From Anaerolineae bacterium (GTDB taxonomy: Bacteria; Chloroflexota; Anaerolineae; Anaerolineales; Anaerolineaceae), in assembly GCA_013178095.1 (NCBI GenBank), contig JABLXK010000014.1, positions 1 through 64,000 on the forward strand: 64,000 bases of DNA, in the 5' to 3' direction. The notes under the pieces were generated by a model. The model saw nothing but the letters and a program-made list of their open reading frames with translations, was not told the DNA's origin and ran no database searches. The position numbers and the translations under genes are program-made. Within the stretch, counting starts at the first letter, position 1; each line of letters opens with the position of its first letter. Positions 7,769 to 14,869 of this stretch are shown here, piece after piece.

Positions 7769-7991
7769 TGATAAATGGCAGTGCCTGACTTGGAATCGCT
7801 CCTGAAAAAAATCCAAAATGCTTGAAAGAATTCAGGCGTGGATAGAAATATTCCGAAAAACACCGCTGTGAAATTCCACTGCTTGCGCAGATATAGATTT
7901 ATCAAGCCGTCGTCAACGATGTTTCCTCTTCAAGTGCATAATACCGATAAAAGAAAATCGTTTCCATGTTCAACAATCCATAAAAATTACT

Positions 7992-8300
7992 TTATAAATT
8001 TGGCAACTCTCCTGCAAATCCCATTTCAACCAATTCCAGGATACTGCCCTTCTGTGCGCTGAAAATCTTGATTCCCTTGTTTTTTAGATTTTCAATGATT
8101 TCATCTTCAATTGTTCCGCTAATTAAAGCCTCAATTCCCTCACCGATTGCCTGGTTAATCATATCGGTTGCATTGCCCTTATTCTCAATTGCGCTGAATT
8201 TAAGATGATCATCCACAATCATTAAAAAGCCGCACGCACTGAGATTTGGCTCAATCCATGCGCCTAAACCTGCGCCCCTGGAACTTACTGCGATTTTCAT
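7992..8300 (-). CDS. NifX/NifB C-terminal-like Fe-Mo-cofactor-binding family protein
   Basis: This 102-aa single-domain protein belongs to the dinitrogenase iron-molybdenum cofactor family. It starts MKIAVSSRGAGLGAWIEP and has the typical NATDMINQAIGEGIEALISG, then IEDEIIENLKNKGIKIFSA. Such stand-alone members bind metal clusters outside nitrogenase in many anaerobes; their roles are poorly known. No nif genes are present. GGAGG precedes ATG well. It is the last gene of a minus-strand series (ArsR, ferredoxin, HdrA-like, NifX-like), set off by a hairpin. Confidence 0.8.
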   Translation of the reverse strand: MKIAVSSRGAGLGAWIEPNLSACGFLMIVDDHLKFSAIENKGNATDMINQAIGEGIEALISGTIEDEIIENLKNKGIKIFSAQKGSILELVEMGFAGELPNL

Positions 8301-8319
8301 TTATCAGCCTCCGTTTTAC

Positions 8320-8357
8320 ATCACACAGGAGGGCAATCTTCGACCCTCCTGTGTGAT
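8320..8357. terminator. Perfect 14-bp hairpin between HdrA-like and NifX-like genes
   Basis: ATCACACAGGAGGG (8320-8333) pairs perfectly with CCCTCCTGTGTGAT (8344-8357) across a 10-nt loop. On the minus strand no T tract follows. It may be a partial terminator or an mRNA-stabilising intercistronic stem that lowers expression of the NifX-like gene. Confidence 0.6.
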
Positions 8358-8381
8358 GTGTTTTGGAAAGAACTTTTTCAA

Positions 8382-8744
8382 TTAATCCGCAACACTGGCA
8401 ATCATATCCTTGATGGCCTGAACAGCCTGATCGGTGTTCATGTTTCGGATGTCAACCCCAGTCATTTTGGTTTTGTCGAAACCGGCTGCGTCAAAAGCAT
8501 CCCGGAACATCTTCACCTGCATGTTGGGGTCGCAAGCTGCCACAAACAAGTGATCCGTTTCTCCGCCCTTAAGCAGCGTGGACAGGAACTGGTCGCCGTC
8601 AGTCGCGCAAAGCTGCGGATGGACCGCAACGTAATCCACCAGTTTATCGCGCCGGATCGCATTGCCCACTTCGAAAATATTCATCTCTTGAAAAGACGGG
8701 CAGGTGCCCTGGCATACGCACATCAATAAACCTTTTTTGGACAT
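8382..8744 (-). CDS. Small HdrA-like (heterodisulfide reductase subunit A N-terminal-like) protein
   Basis: This 120-aa protein has a Cys-rich start CVCQGTCPSF (Cys9, 11, 15), then HPQLCATDGDQFL and LFVAACDPNMQVKMFRDAF. These segments follow the order seen at the N-terminus of HdrA proteins (CxCG, yCSxpGQ, AACSPxxHExxF) but without the FAD domain. It may bind an Fe-S cluster and hand electrons to the ferredoxin encoded just upstream. The annotation is by pattern, and the exact reaction is unknown. It is a stand-alone domain, not a visible truncation, because the start and stop regions look normal. Confidence 0.6.
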   Translation of the reverse strand: MSKKGLLMCVCQGTCPSFQEMNIFEVGNAIRRDKLVDYVAVHPQLCATDGDQFLSTLLKGGETDHLFVAACDPNMQVKMFRDAFDAAGFDKTKMTGVDIRNMNTDQAVQAIKDMIASVAD

Positions 8745-8769
8745 AGCTTACTCCTTTAATAAATATATA

Positions 8770-8973
8770 TTAGTTGTCGCCAAAATATGTGATCGCTTCC
8801 ACCGGACAGATTTTGGAACAGCCTCGGCAGAATTCAACGCAGTTATCGGGGTTGAGAACTTTGGGGTAACCGTCCTCTCCAACCTCATATACCTCGTGTT
8901 CGCAGAAATTCGAGCAGGTGTAGCACTGGGTGCATAAATCTTCATTAATGATGGGATACCAATTTTTAGCCAT
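8770..8973 (-). CDS. Short 2[4Fe-4S]-type ferredoxin
   Basis: This 67-aa protein has LCTQCYTCSNFCEHEVYE followed by NCVEFCRGCSKICPVEAIT, two CxxCxxC-type clusters with modified spacing (first CxxCxxCxxxC; second CxxxCxxCxxxCP). It is an electron carrier, probably for the HdrA-like protein downstream. Its start overlaps the end of the arsR paralogue by 8 nt, so both are translated from one repressor-controlled message. Confidence 0.85.
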   Translation of the reverse strand: MAKNWYPIINEDLCTQCYTCSNFCEHEVYEVGEDGYPKVLNPDNCVEFCRGCSKICPVEAITYFGDN

Positions 8974-9364
8974 TTATTTTCTTTCCTCTGTGTTGATCAG
9001 ATTTTTCCTGTTTGGAAATTTTACTTTCACACTCCGGACAGTTGCAGTCAATAGCCTGAAAGTCAATTTTTTTTGTTGAAGTACATTTTTTTGTTTCCTT
9101 GATGATTGGAATTACTCCTTTCTCCTTCATGCGATAATAGACGTTTCTACCCTCGCGTCGGTCGCTTACCAGTTCGTTCTCACGCAGGCACATCAAGTGC
9201 TGTGATAAATATGCCTGCCGATAACCTAAAATTGCTTCCAGATGGCATACACACATTTCATTATTGGCTTCAAGGATCTCCAGTATTGCCAAACGGACCG
9301 GGTGTGAAATAACTCGCAAAAGCCCGGCAGAATCCTTATAGGTCTCGCGGATATGGTTAGTCAT
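8966..9364 (-). CDS. Second ArsR-family repressor with CxC and C-terminal CxCPxC
   Basis: This 132-aa paralogue of the 1177-1593 repressor has EMCVCHLEAILGYRQAYLSQ (CVC at residues 38-40), the wing RREGRNVYYRM, and a C-terminal CNCPEC at 107-112. Both proteins carry the same two cysteine sites, a distinctive pairing. ATG 9364 is preferred over TTG 9370. It is first in the minus-strand operon with ferredoxin, HdrA-like and NifX-like genes and probably represses itself through the palindrome at 9377-9396. Confidence 0.85.
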   Translation of the reverse strand: MTNHIRETYKDSAGLLRVISHPVRLAILEILEANNEMCVCHLEAILGYRQAYLSQHLMCLRENELVSDRREGRNVYYRMKEKGVIPIIKETKKCTSTKKIDFQAIDCNCPECESKISKQEKSDQHRGKKING

Positions 9365-9376
9365 ATTCAACTTTTC

Positions 9377-9422
9377 ATATTCGTTATTACGAATATAATA
9401 ATACGATTCCAGTCCATGTCAA
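9377..9422 (-). promoter_or_regulatory. Promoter and perfect ArsR operator of the second arsR
   Basis: The consensus -35 TTGACA (9422..9417), a 16-bp spacer and the -10 TATTAT (9400..9395) read leftward. The operator 9377-9396 is a perfect 8-4-8 inverted repeat, ATATTCGT-TATT-ACGAATAT, overlapping the -10 end and the start of transcription. It fixes the consensus for the other two sites (1159-1178, 5139-5158). Confidence 0.75.
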
Positions 9423-10083
9423 GGGTTTTGGCATAATTCATAAACACTTATAAATCAATTGAATAGTACTTCTATAAATAACATGGGGCTTTGATCTGAG
9501 GAAAATTCAATGCCGCGACATCTTCCGCTGGCTTGCAGCGCAATAATATCGGCGCCAGGCAGAATATTGATTGTCTTCGCGAGGCCGGCAAAGCCGGCTG
9601 TGGCGATCTTCATAGGCAATTGCAGGGGGTAATTGCCGAAGATACCATGTACGGCGTAGATTTCATATCTGCGCCAGGAAATGGTAAAACCTTTTTCTCA
9701 TACCCAAATTTTCAACAACTGATGAACACAGATTTATTTCAAATTTCCGCATTCCATACATGCGCCTGCCCGCGGGGCGCACTGGACAGCAGCTTTGTTT
9801 TAGATGACGCCAATCGCAACCTGCTGCGCAGGCACGCGGTAAATTGAAATGATGTCTGCGAATCACACAAATCAATCCTTGCTTAGGTGGAATCTGGTTC
9901 GTAATGACCACCACGCTGCTTTATAAAATGACTGCCTTTGTATGTTTTTAATTTTCCCGAGCCGGGTTGTTGATCCTTGCTTCCAACTGCATGGCTTTTC
10001 TCATTACATGGAATCCTCAAGCAGGAAAATTTTTACGTCTTTACCTACCTTAATAAAATCATCAGTCTGTCACCAATCAGCGC
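9423..10083. other. Gene-free stretch with degenerate repeat-like sequence
   Basis: No convincing gene lies here. A 104-codon open frame (9533-9847, plus) has no Shine-Dalgarno, a composition unlike neighbouring genes and no recognisable motif. Within it, GCCGGC-AAA-GCCGGC (9584-9598) lies in a REP-like context (TCGCGAGGCCGGC...GGCTGTGGCGATC). The stretch divides the ArsR cluster from the FecCD importer and looks like decayed intergenic DNA. Confidence 0.5.
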
Positions 10084-10108
10084 TATAATATACTCAATTC
10101 ATGAGTAT
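10084..10108 (+). promoter_or_regulatory. -10 box and palindromic operator of the FecCD importer
   Basis: A perfect -10 TATAAT (10084-10089) is followed directly by ATACTCA-ATTCA-TGAGTAT (10090-10108), a perfect 7-5-7 inverted repeat of 19 bp over the expected transcription start. Size and place suit a metal-sensing repressor of DtxR/Fur type, but the sequence is not a consensus I can name. No clear -35 was found. The leader to the start codon is about 160 nt, and I see no cobalamin riboswitch core in it. Confidence 0.5.
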
Positions 10109-10257
10109 TCAATACAGTAATAAGGTGAGGTTTTAATCTTGCGTTGCCGCCTCCGCGAAGCGCGCGCTGCCTGCCTGTTCAACCGTCAGCCGCATCCGGG
10201 ATCATGAAGAAGATTTATCAAAAGAAGAAGGCAATTTATTATAAGGAGATTTATAAA

Positions 10258-11382
10258 ATGAAAAAATTGATTTATGCGCTGCTGCTTGGTTTGCTGATCT
10301 TCAGCGCCTGCTCTACCGCGCCCGCGGCGCAGGAGCCAACCGCGCCAGCGCATGCTGAACCTGCCGCAACCGTCGCCGATAGTGCCCAGCCGCAAATCAT
10401 AGTGGTCGACGCGCTGGGCCGCGAAGTGACCCTCAGCCACCCCCCCGCCCGCATCGTGGTCACCGGCAGAGGATTTACCTTGATCCTGGATGCCGTTTAT
10501 ATGTTCCCTGAAGCCCCCGCTCGCATTGCTGCCATGGGTGATTCGAACCAGGGCAATGGCAATTTTATTTCCCGCATCGACCCCGGTTTTGATCAAAAGA
10601 TGATCCTGCAGACGGATGCCGGCGCCGAACAGATCGCGGCTGCCAACCCCGATTTGGTGATCTTCAAAAGTTATTTGGCTGAATCGGTCGGTAAATCGGT
10701 CGAAGCGCTCCATATCCCGGTGTTGTATGTGGATTTTGAAACACCTGAACAGTACACGCGCGACCTGGCCATTCTGGGTAAAGTCTTTCAAAATGAAGCC
10801 AGGGCAAAGGAGCTGGCGGAGTATTATTTGAATGGCGTCGGCAGAATTCAGGCCGCGCTGGAAGAGGATATCGAAAAACCCCGTGTGCTGATGCTCTACT
10901 ATAGCGAGAAAGATGGTGCGGTGGCGTTTAACGTGCCGCCCTTATCCTGGATTCAAACCCGCATGGTCGAACTGGCAGGCGGGGAACCGGTTTGGGGTTC
11001 CGCCAACTTGAGCAATGGTTGGACCGTGGTGACCCTGGAACAAATTGCCGCCTGGGATGCGGACCGGATTTTCATTATTTCCTATCAGAAAAATTCCGCT
11101 GAAATTGCCGCTGCTTTGAAATCAGACCCTCAATGGCAGGCGCTGCGCGCAGTGAAACAAAATCATCTGTACGGATTTCCCGCCGATTTTTATAGCTGGG
11201 ACCAATCCGACTCGCGCTGGATTTTGGGGCTTTCTTGGCTGGCTGCTCAATTGCATCCGAAAAGTTTTCCGCAGTATGACCCTTTGGCGGAAGTGCAGCA
11301 GTTTTATCAGCAGATGTATGGGCTGAACGCCGAATTCGTCGCAGCCGAGATTCAACCCGTCTTTAGGGGTGACCTGCCTTGA
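10258..11382 (+). CDS. Substrate-binding lipoprotein of a FecCD-type (siderophore/heme/cobamide) ABC importer
   Basis: This 374-aa protein has a lipoprotein signal with lipobox LIFSACST and a Pro/Ala-rich linker. Next is a periplasmic-binding TroA/BtuF-like fold starting VVDALGREVTLSHPPARIVV. The family helical linker and second lobe are visible (AANPDLVIFKSY; GWTVVTLEQIAAWDADRIFI). The start is ATG 10258 with ATAAGGAG 8-12 nt upstream, not the longer open frame to 10144. The cargo cannot be read from sequence: Fe-siderophore, heme or corrinoid are all possible. It is first in a three-gene operon with a TTGA overlap to the permease. Confidence 0.85.
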   Translation: MKKLIYALLLGLLIFSACSTAPAAQEPTAPAHAEPAATVADSAQPQIIVVDALGREVTLSHPPARIVVTGRGFTLILDAVYMFPEAPARIAAMGDSNQGNGNFISRIDPGFDQKMILQTDAGAEQIAAANPDLVIFKSYLAESVGKSVEALHIPVLYVDFETPEQYTRDLAILGKVFQNEARAKELAEYYLNGVGRIQAALEEDIEKPRVLMLYYSEKDGAVAFNVPPLSWIQTRMVELAGGEPVWGSANLSNGWTVVTLEQIAAWDADRIFIISYQKNSAEIAAALKSDPQWQALRAVKQNHLYGFPADFYSWDQSDSRWILGLSWLAAQLHPKSFPQYDPLAEVQQFYQQMYGLNAEFVAAEIQPVFRGDLP

Positions 11383-12416
11383 GTTCCGTGTCAACCGCCT
11401 CCGCCGTCTTGAAGACTGCCGCCTGGCATCGATCGCGCCGTTGGATCTTGCTCTGGTTGAGTTTGGGGTTGATCGTCTTATTGACAGTTTCCCTGCTGTT
11501 GGGGCGCTATCCGCGCACAGGCTTGATTTCCTGGGAGCGTCTCAACCAGGATGAACTGGCGTACCGCCTGGTATTCAATTTGCGCCTGCCGCGCCTCTTG
11601 ACCGCACTCGCTCTGGGCATGTCGCTTTCCGCCGGGGGGTTGGTGTTTCAAATGTTATTTGGGAACCCGCTGGTCGAACCCGGTTTTCTGGGGGTGTCGC
11701 AGGGCGCGGCTTTTGGCGCCGCTTTGTGTATCGTTTTCTTTTCCGGGTCGGCTGTCCTGGTGCAGGGCAGCGCGGCCGCTTTCGCGCTGATCGGCCTGGG
11801 GCTTTCCTATTTGCTCGCGCGGCGCATCCGCTACGGCGGCTGGGTGCTGCGGCTGGTGCTTTCAGGCGTGGCTGTTTCGGCTTTGTTCTCCGCCGGGGTC
11901 GGTATCCTGAAATACGTAGCCGATCCGATGAGCCAACTTCCCGAAATCACGTTCTGGCTGCTGGGCGGACTTTCCGGCATCACCTGGACGAAATTCCTGT
12001 CGATTCTGCCGGCTGTGGTTTTGGGGTTGGTTTTTCTCTTTCTCTTTCGCTGGCGCTTGAACGTGCTGGCGCTGAATGACGAAACCGCCTTTTCCCTGGG
12101 AGCCGCCCCGAAACGAGAAAGGCTCCTGCTGCTGGTTGCCGCTGTTCTGCCGGCCGCGGCTGTCATCTCGGTGACCGGCATGGTGGGCTGGGTGGGCTTG
12201 ATCATGCCCCAAATCGCCCGCCGCATCTTCGGCACCGACACGCGCTTATCGCTGCCCGCCGCCATGCTCTTGGGCGGCATATTCGCGATCGTGTGCGATG
12301 ACCTTTGCCGCACCTTGCTTGCCGGGGAGATTCCGCTGGGAATTCTAACCTCGCTGCTGGGCGCGCTTGTGTTTGTCCTTTTGATGATATCGCGCGTGGT
12401 GAAGGTGGAGCGATGA
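11379..12416 (+). CDS. FecCD-family ABC permease
   Basis: This 345-aa permease has about nine or ten helices. Signatures include LNLRLPRLLTALALGMSLS near residue 65, NPLVEPGFLGVSQGAAFGA, and a C-terminal GMVGWVGLIMPQIAR, the ATPase-coupling region of the BtuC/FecCD family. It starts at TTG 11379, overlapping the stop of the binding-protein gene (TTGA), and ends overlapping the ATPase start (ATGA). A single permease gene implies a homodimer. Confidence 0.85.
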   Translation: MSSVSTASAVLKTAAWHRSRRWILLWLSLGLIVLLTVSLLLGRYPRTGLISWERLNQDELAYRLVFNLRLPRLLTALALGMSLSAGGLVFQMLFGNPLVEPGFLGVSQGAAFGAALCIVFFSGSAVLVQGSAAAFALIGLGLSYLLARRIRYGGWVLRLVLSGVAVSALFSAGVGILKYVADPMSQLPEITFWLLGGLSGITWTKFLSILPAVVLGLVFLFLFRWRLNVLALNDETAFSLGAAPKRERLLLLVAAVLPAAAVISVTGMVGWVGLIMPQIARRIFGTDTRLSLPAAMLLGGIFAIVCDDLCRTLLAGEIPLGILTSLLGALVFVLLMISRVVKVER

Positions 12417-13189
12417 AACCGGCCTTATTATCCTTCCGGCAGGTGTGTTTTGGATACGACCAAAGCGCCCTGCCGATTCTGGAAAGCCTGGATTTTTCGC
12501 TGGAAGAAGGCCGCATCACCGCGATTCTCGGCCCCAACGGCGCCGGAAAAACCACGCTGCTGTACCTGGCATTGGGCTGGTTGAAAGCCTGGCAGGGGGA
12601 AATCCGCCTCTCAGGCAAGCCGATCGGCAGCTTTGGCCGGCGGGCTTTGGGGCAGCAGATCGCCCTCATCCCACAGAGTGAACACCTGCCGTTCGAATAT
12701 ACTGTCCTGGAATATGTTCTCCTTGGGCGCGCACCTTACCTGCCTCCCTTGGGGATGCCGGAGCCGGCGGATGAGATGATCGCGTATGAAGCGCTGGAAA
12801 AAGCCGGCATTGCCGATCTGTACAATCATTCCATTATGGAGATCAGCGGCGGTGAGCGGCAATTGGTCTTGCTGGCGCGCGCGTTGGCCCAGCAGCCCAG
12901 GCTGCTGCTTCTGGATGAACCTACCGCGCATCTTGATTTGAGCAATAAGTTTCGCCTGATGCGGTTGATTCAAGAACTGCAACAATCCGGCACGTCCATC
13001 TTGCTGACCACGCACGAACCGGAGATCGCCCTTGCAATCAGCGAGACAACCATCTTGATGGAAAAGAGAGGTGTGCTGATATCGGGTCCAACCAGCGAAA
13101 TTACCACTGAAGAAAATCTGTCCAGGATCTATCACGTACCGCTCAGGATCATTTCCGTTGAGGGGAGAAAACAAGTGATTTGGATTTAA
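12413..13189 (+). CDS. ATP-binding subunit of the FecCD-type importer
   Basis: This 258-aa ABC ATPase has Walker A LGPNGAGKTT, Q-loop ALIPQSEH, signature EISGGERQLVLLARAL, Walker B LLLLDEPTAHLDLSN and H-loop TTHEPE. It is of normal length for FecE/BtuD-like subunits. The start is ATG 12413, overlapping the permease stop; an open frame back to 12305 is internal to the permease gene. The operon ends here, and no strong terminator follows. Confidence 0.9.
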   Translation: MKPALLSFRQVCFGYDQSALPILESLDFSLEEGRITAILGPNGAGKTTLLYLALGWLKAWQGEIRLSGKPIGSFGRRALGQQIALIPQSEHLPFEYTVLEYVLLGRAPYLPPLGMPEPADEMIAYEALEKAGIADLYNHSIMEISGGERQLVLLARALAQQPRLLLLDEPTAHLDLSNKFRLMRLIQELQQSGTSILLTTHEPEIALAISETTILMEKRGVLISGPTSEITTEENLSRIYHVPLRIISVEGRKQVIWI

Positions 13190-13573
13190 TTGCCGCATCC
13201 CCCTGTTCCATTTTTTCCGCTTCGACCATCGGCTTAAGTTCAGATACATGTGAGACGATAGCTCTGGATAAACCGGAAATCAGGGCATCCTGATCGGCGC
13301 AAACCAGATCAAGCAGATCCCGAAGCGCATGCGATTTCACTCATAAATAATTCGCCCAGGTGGTCAAGCGCAAACCTTTACAAGGTTATTTTTCTTCCTC
13401 ACCAACCCCCGGACGCTGTCGCTTGGGTTTTTATTTTTTACTATTTAGCTTATGTTGTATACATTATAAGCCTGGCCGTAGAGTGGATACTCTATCCGAA
13501 AACTCGGAGGGCTTCGCTGATTGGTTTCTTCAAACTGTCAACTTTTGTCAGAAACGAACCTTGCCGTCATTTT
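13190..13573. other. Intergenic stretch between convergent transporter operons
   Basis: I see no supported gene in these 384 bp. A 63-codon minus-strand frame (13149-13340) overlaps the ATPase end and lacks a ribosome-binding site. The DNA becomes AT-rich around 13430-13470. No hairpin with a T tract was recognised for either flanking operon. Confidence 0.5.
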
Positions 13574-14845
13574 CTAGGTTCCGGCTTTCCCGTTCACCCG
13601 GTAAAACCTGTGCATCGCCGCGAAAATCAGCAGCAGCGCGATCAGAGCCCCGCCCAGCTCGCGCGGGATGCCGGACTGGATCTGCAAGCCCACCAGCGCG
13701 CCTGAGCGCAGGCCGCCCAGGATGACGGACATGAGGATGGCGCCCAGCGGGTGCAGCCCGCCGGCGAAGGCCACGATCAGCCCGTCAAAGTCGTTCACCG
13801 CCGAGAAGGTCGAGACGAACTTGTAATGCACCCCCAGCACCTCCACCGCCCCGGCCAGCCCGGCCAGCGCCCCGCTCAATAGCATGGTTTCCAGCACTGG
13901 CAGGTGCGCGCGGATGCCGGCGTATTGGGCGAAGCGCGGCGCCTGGGCGGCGTTGCGCAGCTCCAGGCCGAATCTGGTGACGCGCAGTATGAGGTAAATG
14001 AGCAGGGCGGCTTCCACGGCGAGGAAGAAGCCCACAGTGAACTTGGTGCCGGGCGCCATGGGCGCCAGTTGGGCGCTTGCCTGAATACGCTCCATGGGGA
14101 AGAAGCCCACCAGGATGCCCGCGATGGGGTTGAGCAGCAGGGTGACGATGATCTCGTTGGCGCCGCTGAACTCGCGGATCAGCGCCGGCAGCAAGCCCCA
14201 CAGCGCGCCGAAGGCGGCCGCCGCCAGCAGCGCGGCTGCCGGGTGCAGGCCTGCGCCCAGGCTGAAGCGGCTGCCGATCCAGCAGGCCGCGGCCGCGCCG
14301 AATAGCATCTGCCCGGCCTGCCCGATGGAGAAAAAGCCGCCGCGCAGCGCCACCAGCGCGGACAGCCCGCTGAAGATCAGCGGCGTGGCAAATTGCAGCG
14401 TGGTCAGCAGGGCGCAGTGCCCCGCGCCCGCGCGGCAGGAAAAGCCGCTGTCGAACAACCTGGCGTATGCGGTCAATGGGTTCTCGCCGGTTGCCAGGAT
14501 CAGCAGCGCCCCCGCCGCCAGGCTGGCCAGCAAGGGGAGCAGCAAATTGGCAAAGCGGATGAGATATTTTTTAAAAGGGGCGACCCTTCGACCCTGCTCA
14601 GGGATCGCCTGAAAACCGATCCTTGAGCTTTGTCGAAAGGCCGGTTTTCGCGCTAGTTGACGGGCGGTCTTTCCCAAAGAGATGCTGCGCGATCGACGGA
14701 TTTCAGGATCCGCCCGAAAACCGATCTCTGAGCTCTGTCGAAGAGTCGGTTTTCGCTCGTGCTGGTGGGCGACTCTTCGACCTTGCTCAGGGATCGCATT
14801 GTTATCTAATTCCGGATTCTTTTCCGGCTGCGTGGATTTCGTCAA
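13574..14845 (-). CDS. BMP-type nucleoside ABC permease (YufP-like) with repeat-extended N-terminus
   Basis: This 423-aa inner-membrane permease of the nucleoside/BMP importer family is homologous to the permease at 20273-21373 (shared FSGLSALVALRGGFFSIGQ-like and SGIPRELGG segments). The membrane core begins only around residue 92 (KKYLIRFANLLLPLLA). Before it lies a charged region built from two palindromic DNA repeats, reading twice as RKPxxRQSSxIGF and IPEQGRRVA. The TTG start has AGGAAG upstream and follows yjjI by 24 nt. No ATPase or second permease is adjacent, so it may pair with the subunits at 19305-22922. Its 3' end is duplicated at 143-262. Confidence 0.8.
   Translation of the reverse strand: MTKSTQPEKNPELDNNAIPEQGRRVAHQHERKPTLRQSSEIGFRADPEIRRSRSISLGKTARQLARKPAFRQSSRIGFQAIPEQGRRVAPFKKYLIRFANLLLPLLASLAAGALLILATGENPLTAYARLFDSGFSCRAGAGHCALLTTLQFATPLIFSGLSALVALRGGFFSIGQAGQMLFGAAAACWIGSRFSLGAGLHPAAALLAAAAFGALWGLLPALIREFSGANEIIVTLLLNPIAGILVGFFPMERIQASAQLAPMAPGTKFTVGFFLAVEAALLIYLILRVTRFGLELRNAAQAPRFAQYAGIRAHLPVLETMLLSGALAGLAGAVEVLGVHYKFVSTFSAVNDFDGLIVAFAGGLHPLGAILMSVILGGLRSGALVGLQIQSGIPRELGGALIALLLIFAAMHRFYRVNGKAGT
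14580..14797. repeat. Two palindromic repeat units inside the permease coding region
   Basis: A 41-bp unit occurs at 14611-14651 and 14716-14756 (35 of 41 identical) and can fold on itself (GAAAACCG...CGGTTTTC). A 29-bp unit, GCGACYCTTCGACC then YTGCTCAGGGATCGC, occurs at 14580-14608 and 14769-14797 and is partly the reverse complement of the 41-bp unit's core. All copies are in frame with the permease gene. The style resembles REP or Rickettsia palindromic elements found inside genes. Confidence 0.75.
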
Positions 14846-14869
14846 TGCAAACTTCCTGCGTGAATTTTC

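Noticed and set aside
9533-9847. 104-codon plus-strand open frame in the gene-free stretch
   Set aside because: No Shine-Dalgarno, odd composition, REP-like DNA inside it and no recognisable domain.
10109-10257. Cobalamin riboswitch in the leader of the FecCD importer
   Set aside because: The GC-rich leader lacks the recognisable B12-box and core segments.
13149-13340. 63-codon minus-strand open frame
   Set aside because: It overlaps the end of the ABC ATPase gene, and no start signal or motif supports it.
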